Shown: one piece after another, positions 23,881 to 31,407 of the stretch
Layout: every line of letters starts with the position of its first letter
Numbering within the stretch: the stretch's first letter is position 1
Assembly: GCA_035630615.1 (NCBI GenBank)
Contig: DASQKI010000049.1
Coordinates: 33,552 to 97,551 of the forward strand
Length of the DNA stretch: 64,000 nucleotides
Source of the DNA: DATFRX01 sp035630615
Lineage (GTDB): Bacteria; Actinomycetota; Actinomycetes; Propionibacteriales; Nocardioidaceae
Reading direction: 5' to 3'
Made by a program: the position numbers and the translations under genes
Notes under the pieces: generated by a model
What the model saw: the letters and a program-made list of their open reading frames with translations, nothing else
The model's database searches: none
Told to the model about the DNA's origin: nothing

Positions 23881-25379
23881 ACAGCTTGTTGGAGCGAGGC
23901 AAGGACGACTGGCTGGCGGCCGCCGACGCGGTCCGTCCGGAGGGCCGGCTGTACATCGACGGCAACCATCGCGACGCGGCCTCCGGCGCGACCTTCGAGA
24001 CCCGGAGCCCGCGCGACGGGAGCGGGTTGGCCGACGTGGCGCGCGGCGCCGATGCGGATGTCGACGCCGCGGTACGGGCCGCCCGGGCCGCCTTCGACGA
24101 CGGCCGCTGGCGTACTCGGTCACCCCGGGCCCGCAAGCACGTCATGCTGCGCTGGGCCGAGCTGATCCGCGAGCACGCCGAGGACTTGGCGCTGCTCGAG
24201 ACCCTCGACATGGGCAAGCCGATCGTCGAGTCGGTCCGCGTCGACGTACCGTCGGCGGCCTACTGCATCCAGTGGTACGCCGAGGCGCTCGACAAGCTGT
24301 ACGACGAGATCGGCCCGAGCGGCGCCGACACCCTCGTCACGATCACCCGCGAGCCGCTCGGTGTCGTCGGCGCCGTGGTGCCGTGGAACTACCCCCTGAT
24401 CATCGCGTCGTGGAAGCTGGCGCCTGCGATCGCGACGGGCAACAGCGTCGTGCTCAAGCCAGCCGAGCAGTCGTCGCTGTCGTCGATCCTGTTGGCCCGA
24501 CTCGCTGTCGAGGCCGGCCTGCCCCCAGGCGTACTCAACGTCGTCACCGGAATCGGTCCGGAGGCGGGGCAGGCACTGGGGCGACACCCCGACGTCGACA
24601 AGATCGCGTTCACCGGGTCGGGCGAGGTCGGGCGGCTGTTCTTGCGCTATGCCGCCGACTCCAACGCGAAGCAGGTGCAACTCGAGGCCGGCGGCAAATC
24701 GCCCCAGCTCGTCCTCGCCGACGTCGACGACCTCGCGGCCGCGGCCGAGGCGATCGCGTGGGGCGTCTGCTACAACGCCGGCCAGACCTGCAACGCCGGA
24801 TCGCGGCTGATCGTCGACCGAACGATCAAGGACGAGCTCCTCGGTCGAGTCGTCGACGTAGTCGAGGGCTTTGTCGTCGGAGATCCTCTGGACCCGGCGA
24901 CGACGATGGGTCCGATCGTCGACCAGACCCAGCTCGACCGCGTCCTGAACTACCTCGACATCGGTCGTGACGAAGGCGCCGAGCTGATCGGAGGCCAGCG
25001 GGTCCGCCTCGAGAGCGGCGGTTACTTCGTCGAGCCTGCGGTGCTGGATCGGGTCGCCAACACAGCCCGCGTCGCCCAAGAGGAGATCTTCGGGCCGGTC
25101 CTGTCGGTAGTCGAGTTCGCTGGTGTCGATGAGGGTGTCGCGCTCGCCAACCAGACCTCCTATGGCCTGGCAGCTTCGGTGTGGACCCGTGACCTCGCGA
25201 CCGCGCACCGGGTGTCGCGGGCCTTGGGGGCCGGCACCGTGTGGGTCAACACGTTTGACGCGACGGACGTTTTCGCGCCGTTCGGCGGCGTCAAGGGCTC
25301 CGGCTTCGGCCGCGACAAGTCCCTGCACGCGTTGGACGAATACACCGCGTTGAAGACCACCTGGATCGACCTGTCGTGA
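23877..25379 (+). CDS. aldehyde dehydrogenase (NAD(P)+)
   Basis: A 500-residue enzyme of normal family length. VVPWNYPLIIASWKLAPA and the Rossmann-like FTGSGEVGRLFL bind the cofactor, LEAGGKSPQLV carries the general-base Glu, and GQTCNAGSR the catalytic Cys. APFGGVKGSGFGRDKSLHAL is the C-terminal signature. The closest general type is the gamma-glutamyl-gamma-aminobutyraldehyde/betaine-aldehyde group. Start ATG 23877 overlaps the preceding stop. It likely oxidises an aldehyde formed in the same pathway. Confidence 0.9.
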   Translation: MNSLLERGKDDWLAAADAVRPEGRLYIDGNHRDAASGATFETRSPRDGSGLADVARGADADVDAAVRAARAAFDDGRWRTRSPRARKHVMLRWAELIREHAEDLALLETLDMGKPIVESVRVDVPSAAYCIQWYAEALDKLYDEIGPSGADTLVTITREPLGVVGAVVPWNYPLIIASWKLAPAIATGNSVVLKPAEQSSLSSILLARLAVEAGLPPGVLNVVTGIGPEAGQALGRHPDVDKIAFTGSGEVGRLFLRYAADSNAKQVQLEAGGKSPQLVLADVDDLAAAAEAIAWGVCYNAGQTCNAGSRLIVDRTIKDELLGRVVDVVEGFVVGDPLDPATTMGPIVDQTQLDRVLNYLDIGRDEGAELIGGQRVRLESGGYFVEPAVLDRVANTARVAQEEIFGPVLSVVEFAGVDEGVALANQTSYGLAASVWTRDLATAHRVSRALGAGTVWVNTFDATDVFAPFGGVKGSGFGRDKSLHALDEYTALKTTWIDLS

Positions 25380-26488
25380 TGCCGAAGACCCCGCGGGTCG
25401 ACTTCGGCGCTGCGTCGATCGAGCGGCTGCCCGACGTCGTGCGGCGGATCGGACCGGCGCGGGTGTTTCTCGTGACCGATGCGGGACTGCTGCGGGCCGG
25501 GCTCGTCGATCGGGTACGCGGGTTGCTCCACGCCGACGGCCTCGAGACCGCGACGTACGACGCCGTCGAGCCCAACCCCACGACCCAGACCCTCGACGGA
25601 GGTGCCGATCGGGCTCGGGCCTTCGGCGAGTCGACCGTCGTCGCCCTCGGTGGCGGTTCGGTGCTCGACACGGCCAAGGGCGTCGCGCTGCTCGGCGCCA
25701 ATGCCGGCCTCGGCGGCGATCTCACTGCAGAGGTGGCCCGCGCGGGCTGGCCGATCGTCGCGATCCCCACGACGGCTGGATCCGGCGCGGAGACCAACGG
25801 CTTCGGCGTCATCGAAGACACCTCCGCGCGGTGCAAGGTCTACGTCGGCCACGACAGTGTCCGGCCGCGGCACGTGATCCTCGATCCAGAGGTGACCCTA
25901 GGCCTGCCGCCACGGGCGACGGCCGCGACCGGCATGGATGCCCTGGTCCACGGCATCGAGTCGCTGGCGTCGCGGCGATCCACACCGGTGTCGGCGGCGT
26001 ACGCGGCGCAGGCGATCGGCCTCGTGAGTGGCAACCTTCGTCGCGCGGTGGCCGACGGCACCGATCTGGTGGCGCGATCTAAGATGCTGCTCGGCGCCCA
26101 CCTGGCCGGGCTCGCCCTGACCCGAAGCGGACTCGGACTCGTGCACGGGATCGCGCACGCGCTGACCAACCACACCGGAGCCGTGCACGGCATTGCCCTG
26201 TCGGCGGTCGTCGACGAGGTGATGACCCGCACGGTCGCCGCCGCGGGCGAGGCGTACGTCGCGGCCGGGACGGCGATGGGAGTCGGCGGCGGAGTCGAGG
26301 CGGTCGTCGCGGCGGTCCGCGAGCTGGCCGACGACGTCGGTGCACGGGGGCCGCTACGCAAGCTCGGCGTCGACGAGACCATGCTCCCCTCGATCGCGGA
26401 GGGCGCCCTGGCCGACGCGGTGACCGTCAATCACCCTCGGGCGTTCGGAGCCGACGAAGTCGTGGCGCTGCTCGCCGAGCGGCTCTGA
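25379..26488 (+). CDS. iron-containing alcohol dehydrogenase / maleylacetate reductase-like
   Basis: A 369-residue type III dehydrogenase. VVALGGGSVLDTAKG binds the nucleotide (~90-105), IPTTAGSGAETNGFGV follows, and the metal ligands appear in ATGMDALVH, GLVHGIAHAL and GAVHGIAL. The ATG at 25379 overlaps the aldehyde dehydrogenase stop (TGATG); a GTG at 25376 is possible. With its operon partners it could reduce a keto-acid or oxidise a hydroxy-acid. Confidence 0.85.
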   Translation: MPKTPRVDFGAASIERLPDVVRRIGPARVFLVTDAGLLRAGLVDRVRGLLHADGLETATYDAVEPNPTTQTLDGGADRARAFGESTVVALGGGSVLDTAKGVALLGANAGLGGDLTAEVARAGWPIVAIPTTAGSGAETNGFGVIEDTSARCKVYVGHDSVRPRHVILDPEVTLGLPPRATAATGMDALVHGIESLASRRSTPVSAAYAAQAIGLVSGNLRRAVADGTDLVARSKMLLGAHLAGLALTRSGLGLVHGIAHALTNHTGAVHGIALSAVVDEVMTRTVAAAGEAYVAAGTAMGVGGGVEAVVAAVRELADDVGARGPLRKLGVDETMLPSIAEGALADAVTVNHPRAFGADEVVALLAERL

Positions 26489-26649
26489 CTCACAGCGCGG
26501 CGACAATGGCTTCGAGCCCGGCGACGTCTCGGGTACGAAGGGCCAGTCTGGTTCGGCGCCTGGCCGATTGGTATCGGCGAAATCACGTTTCGGTGAACCC
26601 CCCGACCTAGTCGATGCCTCTGTCAGCCGCTGACGCGTACCCTGCTCCG

Positions 26650-27195
26650 GTGACCGAACGCCACGACCAGGTCCGCACCGACCGCCTGCTGATGCGCCGC
26701 TGGCGCGACTCCGACCGCGACCCGTTCGCCGCGATGAACGCCGATGCCGAGGTGATGCGGTACTTCCCCGCCGCGATGACGCAGACCGAGTCCGATGCCT
26801 TCGTCGACCGCATCGAGGAGCGGTTCGATACGCAGGGCTTCGGGCTGTGGGCGTTGGAGCTGGCCGAGACCGGCGAGTTCCTCGGCTACACCGGTCTCAA
26901 TCCGATGCCCGACGGCGTTCCGGGCGCCGGTGGGATGGAGGTCGGCTGGCGACTCAGCGTCGCCGCATGGGGGAAGGGCTACGCGACCGAGGCTGCGAAC
27001 GCGGCGGTCGACGTCGCTTTCAACGGCGCCGGGCTCGGCGAGCTCTGGTCGATGACGGCGGTTCTCAACGGGCCGTCGCAGGCCGTCATGCGTCGCATCG
27101 GCATGACGCTGCTCGGGACATTCGAGCACCCGCGGATTGACGCCGACAGCCCGCTGCGGCCGCACGTGATCTATCGGCTCGAGCGACCGGCCTGA
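26650..27195 (+). CDS. GNAT family N-acetyltransferase (RimJ/RimL-like)
   Basis: A 181-residue acetyltransferase: RTDRLLMRRWRDSDRDPFAA at the start, GGMEVGWRLSVAAWGKGYAT containing the acetyl-CoA loop, then EAANAAVDVAF, and ELWSMTAVLNGPSQAVMRRI. The GTG at 26650 fits the usual family start; ATG 26614 adds twelve unconserved residues. No ribosome site is visible for either. The 160 bases before it contain nothing I can identify. It overlaps the convergent flavoprotein gene by 25 bases. Confidence 0.8.
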   Translation: MTERHDQVRTDRLLMRRWRDSDRDPFAAMNADAEVMRYFPAAMTQTESDAFVDRIEERFDTQGFGLWALELAETGEFLGYTGLNPMPDGVPGAGGMEVGWRLSVAAWGKGYATEAANAAVDVAFNGAGLGELWSMTAVLNGPSQAVMRRIGMTLLGTFEHPRIDADSPLRPHVIYRLERPA

Positions 27196-28538
27196 CCGAA
27201 GCGGTCCTCGGGGTCGTACGCCGCTTTGACCTGCAGCAGGCGGTCGCGGTTGACCCCGTGGTACGCCGGCGACCAGTCGTCGAGCTCCGAGTCGGGGAAG
27301 TTGACGTACAGGCCACCGTTGCCCCATGGGTGGACGACCGACCACGACGCGGTGAGCCATCCGATTGCCTCGGCGTGCCGGGCCGGGGGAGCGGCGGTCT
27401 CGTGCTTGATCAGGAAGCGGGCGCTGCGATGGGGGAAGGCCGTTGCGTCGGGGCGCACTCGGTTGTAGGCGCCGCCCCACGGCATGAAGTCGAGGATCCG
27501 CGTCTCGCCGTCGGGCCGTCCGTCGGCGAAGTGGTCGACGAGCTTCGCGATCGCTTCGACCGGCAGCGAGCGCTCGAAGTACTCCGACTTGCTGTAGAGA
27601 TGATCGGCGTTCTCCTCGCCGGGAAACAGCTCGACCAGCAGCCGCTTCGTGTCGCGATGTGAGCCCTCTCGGATCAGCGTCGACTCGGGTTCGGCGCCGA
27701 CCCGGGTCGTCAGGTCGTCGACCAGGGGGGTCAGGTCGGCCTCGGCTCCCATCATCGAGCCGAAGACGTTGACCGTCGGCGCAACGTCTGCGGCGCCGGT
27801 CGCTCGGACCAGCAGGCTCGCCGCCAGTCCGTCGGGAGCGTCCGGCGCCCAGTGTTGCCAGGCGTCGACGACCCGCGTTGCCGACTCCGCCGGCCAGCGC
27901 AGGTGGAAGCCGGTCATGCGCGGCGCGGCGACAGTCGCGAGCTCCACTGACGTCACGATGCCGAAGCGACAGCCGCCGGCGCCTCGCAGGGCCCAGAACA
28001 GGTCGGCGTCGCGCTCGTCGTCGCATCGGACGGTGCGCCCGTCGGCCAGGACGACCTGGGCGCTGACGAGCCGGTCCGACGTGAGGCCGTAGGCGCGTCC
28101 GAGGATGCCGAGCCCGCCGCCGAGGACGAGACCCGCGACTCCCACCGTCGGGCCGCAGCCGGCCGGGATCGTCGCATCGTGGGCGGCGAGAGCGTCGTAG
28201 AGCGGGCCGAGTCGGGTGCCGGCGCCCACCGCGACGGTCCCGTCCGACACCGCGACGGCGTCCATCGCAGAGACGTCGACGACAATCCCTCGGGTCGACG
28301 ACCCGCCGGCGAAGCAATGACCGCCGCTTCGGGGGGCGAACGGCAGGCCGTGCCGGGTCGCGAACGCGATCGTCTCGGCCACGTCGATCGGCGTCGCACA
28401 GCGAGCGATCGCCTGCGGGCGCACGTCGTGGAAGTTCGGGATCGCGGGCCGACGCACGTCGTCGTAGTCGGGCGCGTCCGGGGTCAGCACATCGCCGTCG
28501 AGTGCGCCCGCCAGCGCCGGCCAGTCCGGGTCGGCCAC
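27171..28538 (-). CDS. FAD-binding oxidoreductase, berberine-bridge-enzyme type
   Basis: A 455-residue PCMH-fold flavoprotein. APRSGGHCFAGGSSTRGIVV carries the His used for covalent FAD attachment, and GPTVGVAGLVLGGGLGILGR the second flavin contact with a usual Cys position replaced (AGCGPTV is just before it). The C-terminal BBE segment YVNFPDSELDDWSPAYHG is present. The GTG at 28538 follows AAGGAGG at six to seven bases, hence that start. Substrate unknown; such enzymes oxidise sugars or secondary metabolites. Confidence 0.85.
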   Translation of the reverse strand: MADPDWPALAGALDGDVLTPDAPDYDDVRRPAIPNFHDVRPQAIARCATPIDVAETIAFATRHGLPFAPRSGGHCFAGGSSTRGIVVDVSAMDAVAVSDGTVAVGAGTRLGPLYDALAAHDATIPAGCGPTVGVAGLVLGGGLGILGRAYGLTSDRLVSAQVVLADGRTVRCDDERDADLFWALRGAGGCRFGIVTSVELATVAAPRMTGFHLRWPAESATRVVDAWQHWAPDAPDGLAASLLVRATGAADVAPTVNVFGSMMGAEADLTPLVDDLTTRVGAEPESTLIREGSHRDTKRLLVELFPGEENADHLYSKSEYFERSLPVEAIAKLVDHFADGRPDGETRILDFMPWGGAYNRVRPDATAFPHRSARFLIKHETAAPPARHAEAIGWLTASWSVVHPWGNGGLYVNFPDSELDDWSPAYHGVNRDRLLQVKAAYDPEDRFGQAGRSSR

Positions 28539-28626
28539 GGGCCGCCTCCTTCGCCGTCGTGCGAAGACCCGAACGTACGTGATCGGGCCCAAACCTATAA
28601 GTACAGTAATCCACTAGACTTACGAC

Positions 28627-28979
28627 ATGGACGTGATTGCCATCGATACCCCACAGCTCGGCAACCGTAGCTACCTGCTCCACGACGCCGGCGAGGTGCT
28701 CGTCGTCGACCCGGTTCGCGATGTCGAGCGGCGTTCACGCTCCACCGTCGGATCCCGCGCCGGCTCGCTGTCGGCGCGATCATCGGCGGCCTCCTGATGG
28801 GCTACGGCGCCCGCATCGCGTACGGCTGCAATATCGGCGCGTACTTCGGCGGCATCGCGTCGTTCAGCCTGCACGGATGGCTGTGGGGGCTGACGGCCAT
28901 CTTCGGGACGTTGGCCGGGCTCAGCCTGCGACCGATCTTCGGTCTGGCCAAACCCAAGCCGACTGACTCGGTCTGCTGA
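28627..28979 (+). pseudogene. chimeric remnant: MBL-fold hydrolase start joined to YeeE/YedE transporter end
   Basis: The ATG at 28627 opens an MBL-hydrolase N-terminus, MDVIAIDTPQLGNRSYLLHD then VLVVDPVRDVER, as in persulfide-dioxygenase/rhodanese-type proteins. At ~28730 it changes, one frame over, into the last ~80 residues of a YeeE/YedE sulfur-transport protein: RLAVGAIIGGLLMGYGARIA, YGCNIGAYFGGIAS, and the C-terminal GLAKPKPTDSVC. The two genes are usual neighbours in sulfur-handling clusters, so one deletion removed the rest of both. TAGACT at 28615-28620 suggests a leaderless promoter is still present. Confidence 0.75.
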
Positions 28980-28992
28980 CCCACCACAGACT

Positions 28993-29040
28993 GGAGACTT
29001 GGAGTTGCGGCATCCCTGGCGACCGCAACTCCAAGTCTCC
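28993..29040. repeat. perfect 18-bp inverted repeat (hairpin), possible bidirectional terminator
   Basis: The arms at 28993-29010 and 29023-29040 are exact complements with a 12-base loop. It lies between the stop of the YeeE remnant (28979) and the stop of the convergent O-methyltransferase (29049), the position expected for a two-way terminator. There is no U-tract. The arm core (GGAGTTGCGG) loosely resembles the arms of the elements at 15541 and 29737. Confidence 0.65.
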
Positions 29041-29048
29041 GTTGACGC

Positions 29049-29708
29049 TCAGAGCTTGCGGGCGAAGGTGAGCCCGTCCGCGATCGGCAGCATGGCCAGC
29101 TCCACCCGGTCGTCACCGGCCGCGTGGTCGTTGAAGCGTTGGATCGCCTCGCCGGTCGGTCCGGGGTCGTCGGCGACGACGCGGCCGTTGGAAAACACGT
29201 TGTCGACGAGGACGACGCCGCCCGACCGTAGTCGCGGCACGATCTCGTCCCAGTAGTCGACGTAGCCCTCCTTGTCGGCGTCGACGAAGGCCAGGTCGAT
29301 GGGCGGGTCGGTGGGCAAGGCGCGCAGGGTGTCGATCCCCGGGGCGATCCGGAGCTCGATGCGGTCGGCGACGCCGGCCCGATCCCAGTAGCGACGGGCG
29401 ATCGACGTGAACTCCTCGCTCACGTCGCAGCACAGCAGTCGGCCGCCGGGCGCCAGCCCGCGGGCGACGCACAGCGACGAGTAGCCGGTGAAGGTGCCGA
29501 CCTCGACGGCGAAGCGGACGCCGACGACCTTGGTCAGCAACGTCATGAACGCGCCCTGCTCCGGGGCGATCTGCATACCGGCCTCGTCCGGGAGCGCGTC
29601 GGCCGTCTCGGCGGCGAGGTCGCGCAGGATTTCGTCGGGCTGCGGCCGATTGTGGGCGGCGAGATAGTCGTGCAGCTGTGGGGTCACCGTCATGGTGGTA
29701 CGTGACAT
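29049..29708 (-). CDS. SAM-dependent O-methyltransferase (catechol/caffeoyl-CoA type)
   Basis: A 219-residue enzyme. FAVEVGTFTGYSSLCVARGL is the SAM-binding motif, LAFVDADKEGYVDYWDEIVP has the metal-binding Asp residues, and GGVVLVDNVFSNGRV the following strand with the Asp-Asn ligand pair. These are the hallmarks of class I Mg-dependent O-methyltransferases. The start ATG at 29708 is preceded by GTAGG; an internal ATG at 29693 is possible. The acceptor is unknown, probably a catechol-like compound. Confidence 0.9.
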   Translation of the reverse strand: MSRTTMTVTPQLHDYLAAHNRPQPDEILRDLAAETADALPDEAGMQIAPEQGAFMTLLTKVVGVRFAVEVGTFTGYSSLCVARGLAPGGRLLCCDVSEEFTSIARRYWDRAGVADRIELRIAPGIDTLRALPTDPPIDLAFVDADKEGYVDYWDEIVPRLRSGGVVLVDNVFSNGRVVADDPGPTGEAIQRFNDHAAGDDRVELAMLPIADGLTFARKL

Positions 29709-29736
29709 GACGTGAAACCTACCCCGCGAGCCCGAA

Positions 29737-29799
29737 CCGCGAGTGGCGCATGGTCGCCGTCGGCATGCCGAGGAAGCGACAACGTTGCGCCACTCGCGG
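29737..29799. repeat. 63-bp element with perfect 14-bp terminal inverted repeats
   Basis: CCGCGAGTGGCGCA (29737-29750) and TGCGCCACTCGCGG (29786-29799) are exact complements. Between them GTCGC pairs with GCGAC, and CGGCATGCCG is a palindrome, so three nested stems can form. It sits between the divided 5' end of the O-methyltransferase and the 3' end of the secreted-protein gene. Arms share GCGCCA(A)CTC with the element at 15541. Confidence 0.6.
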
Positions 29800-29812
29800 A
29801 CTCGAGGGGTGA

Positions 29813-30277
29813 CTAGTTCAGCGGGCAGCCCAGGTTGTTGTCGGCGTCGAGTCGCCGAGCCACCGCGATCATGGTGGCTCGGTCACCGCTCTCCAGGGCG
29901 TCGTTGACGTAGGGCACCAGCGGCGGCCGGCCGTCGAGGCCCATCGCGAACCGTCGCCACGGGTAGCCGAGACCGTCGTGGGCGGCGTTGAGGTAGGCGG
30001 CGACCGCGGCGCGGACCAGGATCCGTTCGCCACCGGCGACACCCGGCCCGCCGCGCAGCGCCAGGGCCTCTTCGAGTGTGACGGTCGCGAGCGCCGGCGA
30101 CACGTGATAGATGCTGCTCACCAACTGGTCGGGCGACGCTTCCTCCCAATTGTCGGTGTGATTCTTCCAGTAGCCGGGTGTGCAGCCCTCGTGGCCGACC
30201 TCGACCGCGTTCGCCGGCCCGAGCAAGCCAGCCGCCATCACCCCAGCAGCGAGGGCCGCCCCAATGAGTCGTCGCAT
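29813..30277 (-). CDS. secreted protein with TPGYWKNH motif, function unknown
   Basis: A 154-residue protein. MRRLIGAALAAGVMAAGLLG is a Sec signal peptide ending ANA at about residue 25. The mature part starts with GCTPGYWKNHTDNW, a motif found in diverse extracellular proteins of bacteria, then an alpha-helical region (ILVRAAVAAYLNAAHDGLGY), and ends LDADNNLGCPLN with a second Cys that may pair with the first. AAGGGG before the ATG at 30277 fixes the start. Probably exported and folded outside the cell; role not known. Confidence 0.7.
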   Translation of the reverse strand: MRRLIGAALAAGVMAAGLLGPANAVEVGHEGCTPGYWKNHTDNWEEASPDQLVSSIYHVSPALATVTLEEALALRGGPGVAGGERILVRAAVAAYLNAAHDGLGYPWRRFAMGLDGRPPLVPYVNDALESGDRATMIAVARRLDADNNLGCPLN

Positions 30278-30487
30278 GTGTATTCCCCTTCGTGTGATCT
30301 GACCCCCGGTCGCGCCGGAGGAGCCGCGGTCCGTCCCTCCGAAGGCACGGCAGTGCACCGAGCCGACCGGCGAATCGTAGGACGCTCCGACGGCCAGACT
30401 CCCGGTCGTCTGACCCTGGTAACTGAGGTGCTCGCCGTGCTAAACCGGATCGGTTGCCCACCGTGGTGGCGACCGCATGGTGGCGCT

Positions 30488-30518
30488 TTGGCGCGGCGGG
30501 TCCGGGGCTGTGTATCCT
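30488..30518 (+). promoter_or_regulatory. promoter of the tRNA-Thr/tRNA-Met/rpmG unit
   Basis: TTGGCG (30488-30493) and TATCCT (30513-30518) are separated by 19 bases and lie 12 bases before tRNA-Thr. No other candidate is as close. The 250 bases between the secreted-protein gene and the tRNA hold only this promoter and the divergent 5' region of that gene. Confidence 0.55.
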
Positions 30519-30530
30519 CTGTGGTCGCTT

Positions 30531-30603
30531 GCCCCAATAGCTCAGTCGGCAGAGCGTCTCCATGGTAAGGAGAAGGTCTACGGTTCGATTCCGTATTGGG
30601 GCT
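30531..30603 (+). tRNA. tRNA-Thr (anticodon GGT)
   Basis: A 73-base cloverleaf. The acceptor stem GCCCCAA pairs with TTGGGGC, the D-stem is GCTC/GAGC, the anticodon stem TCTCC/GGAGA encloses ATGGTAA with anticodon GGT, and the T-arm TACGG-TTCGATT-CCGTA is regular. The CCA end is not encoded. It reads ACC/ACT codons. Confidence 0.97.
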
Positions 30604-30631
30604 CTGGGAGACTGGTAGCACCACCTCCCGT

Positions 30632-30705
30632 GGCGGGGTAGCTCAGGTGGTCAGAGCACACGGCTCATAATCGTGGTGTCGCGGGTTCGAGTCCCGCCCC
30701 CGCTA
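30632..30705 (+). tRNA. tRNA-Met (anticodon CAT, elongator)
   Basis: A 74-base cloverleaf 28 bases after tRNA-Thr. The acceptor stem GGCGGGG pairs with CCCCGCT (first pair G-U), the anticodon loop is CTCATAA and the T-arm GCGGG-TTCGAGT-CCCGC. The first base pair and lack of three G-C pairs at the base of the anticodon stem argue for an elongator rather than initiator tRNA. CCA is not encoded. Confidence 0.95.
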
Positions 30706-30756
30706 CTACTCAGTCGCACCTACCACCCGTACCGAAGGAATCAGAGGCACCGAATC

Positions 30757-30927
30757 GTGGCCACCAAGAGTTCAGACGTCCGCCCCAAGATCACGATGGC
30801 GTGCACCGTCTGCAAAGAGCGCAACTACATCACCAAGAAGAACCGGCGCAACGACCCGGACCGCATGGAGCTGAAGAAGTACTGTCCGCGTTGCAAGAAG
30901 CACACCGACCACCGCGAGACCCGCTGA
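30757..30927 (+). CDS. rpmG: 50S ribosomal protein L33
   Basis: A 56-residue L33 of the zinc-ribbon type: Cys16-x2-Cys19 in CTVCKERNYITKKNRRN and Cys43-x2-Cys46 in YCPRCKKH. The GTG at 30757 is the start; GAAGGAATC lies further upstream. The position after tRNA-Thr and tRNA-Met and before the dehydratase pair is the mycobacterial order. Having four zinc-binding Cys, it is the copy expected under zinc-replete growth. Confidence 0.97.
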   Translation: MATKSSDVRPKITMACTVCKERNYITKKNRRNDPDRMELKKYCPRCKKHTDHRETR

Positions 30928-30948
30928 TCGCGGCTCGCTGACCCGTCG

Positions 30949-31407
30949 ATGCCGCTGGCCCCAGATCTCGCCGGTCGAGAATTCCCGCCGACGCCGCCGT
31001 ACGACGTCAGCCGCAGCCAGATCGCGGCGTTCGCCGACGCGGTCGGCGCCGACGACGACGTGCATCGCGACCCGGCTGCCGCGCGGGCGGCCGGCCATCC
31101 CGACGTCGTCGCGCCGCCGACGTTTCCGATGGTCGTGGCATTTCAGGCGATGTCCGATTTCATGGCCGATCCCGACGTCGGCATCGAGCTGCGCAACGTC
31201 GTCCACTCCGAGCAGCGCTTCGAGATCGACCGGCCGATCCACGCCGGTGACGTGCTGACCGCCACGATCGGCGTCGAGACGGTACGCCAGGCCGCCGGCA
31301 CCAGCCTCATCGCGACCCGCAGCACCGTCCGTACCGTCGACGGCGAGCGTGTCTGCGTCGCCTACGCCACCTTGGCCCACCGGGCTCCGAGCGGTGATGA
31401 CGCATGA
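30949..31407 (+). CDS. hadA: MaoC/FAS1-type dehydratase, HadA-like subunit
   Basis: A 152-residue hot-dog protein that lacks the catalytic hydratase motif: PPYDVSRSQIAAFADAVGAD at the start and VVHSEQRFEIDRPIHAGDVL in the middle, as in the structural/substrate-binding HadA subunit. It overlaps the next gene, which carries the catalytic motif, by four bases (ATGA). In mycobacteria HadAB is the (3R)-hydroxyacyl-ACP dehydratase of FAS-II. Here, without evidence of mycolates, a role in fatty-acid or polyketide dehydration is inferred from synteny. Confidence 0.8.
   Translation: MPLAPDLAGREFPPTPPYDVSRSQIAAFADAVGADDDVHRDPAAARAAGHPDVVAPPTFPMVVAFQAMSDFMADPDVGIELRNVVHSEQRFEIDRPIHAGDVLTATIGVETVRQAAGTSLIATRSTVRTVDGERVCVAYATLAHRAPSGDDA

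Noticed and set aside
26564..26577. CCGAT-N4-ATCGG dyad before the GNAT gene
   Set aside because: Only five-base arms of common composition in this genome; expected by chance.
26489..26640. A possible 3' fragment of a regulator on the minus strand (ending VAGLEAIVAAL)
   Set aside because: Only about 20 residues could be aligned by eye to anything and there is no second piece, so it is left as unexplained intergenic DNA.
26623..28683. A 686-codon minus-strand frame covering the GNAT and flavoprotein genes
   Set aside because: It is the wrong frame for both; the flavoprotein and acetyltransferase motifs lie in other frames.
30278..30487. Open plus-strand frames between the secreted-protein gene and tRNA-Thr
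   Set aside because: No start with ribosome site and no similarity; the region is better explained as two divergent promoter regions.
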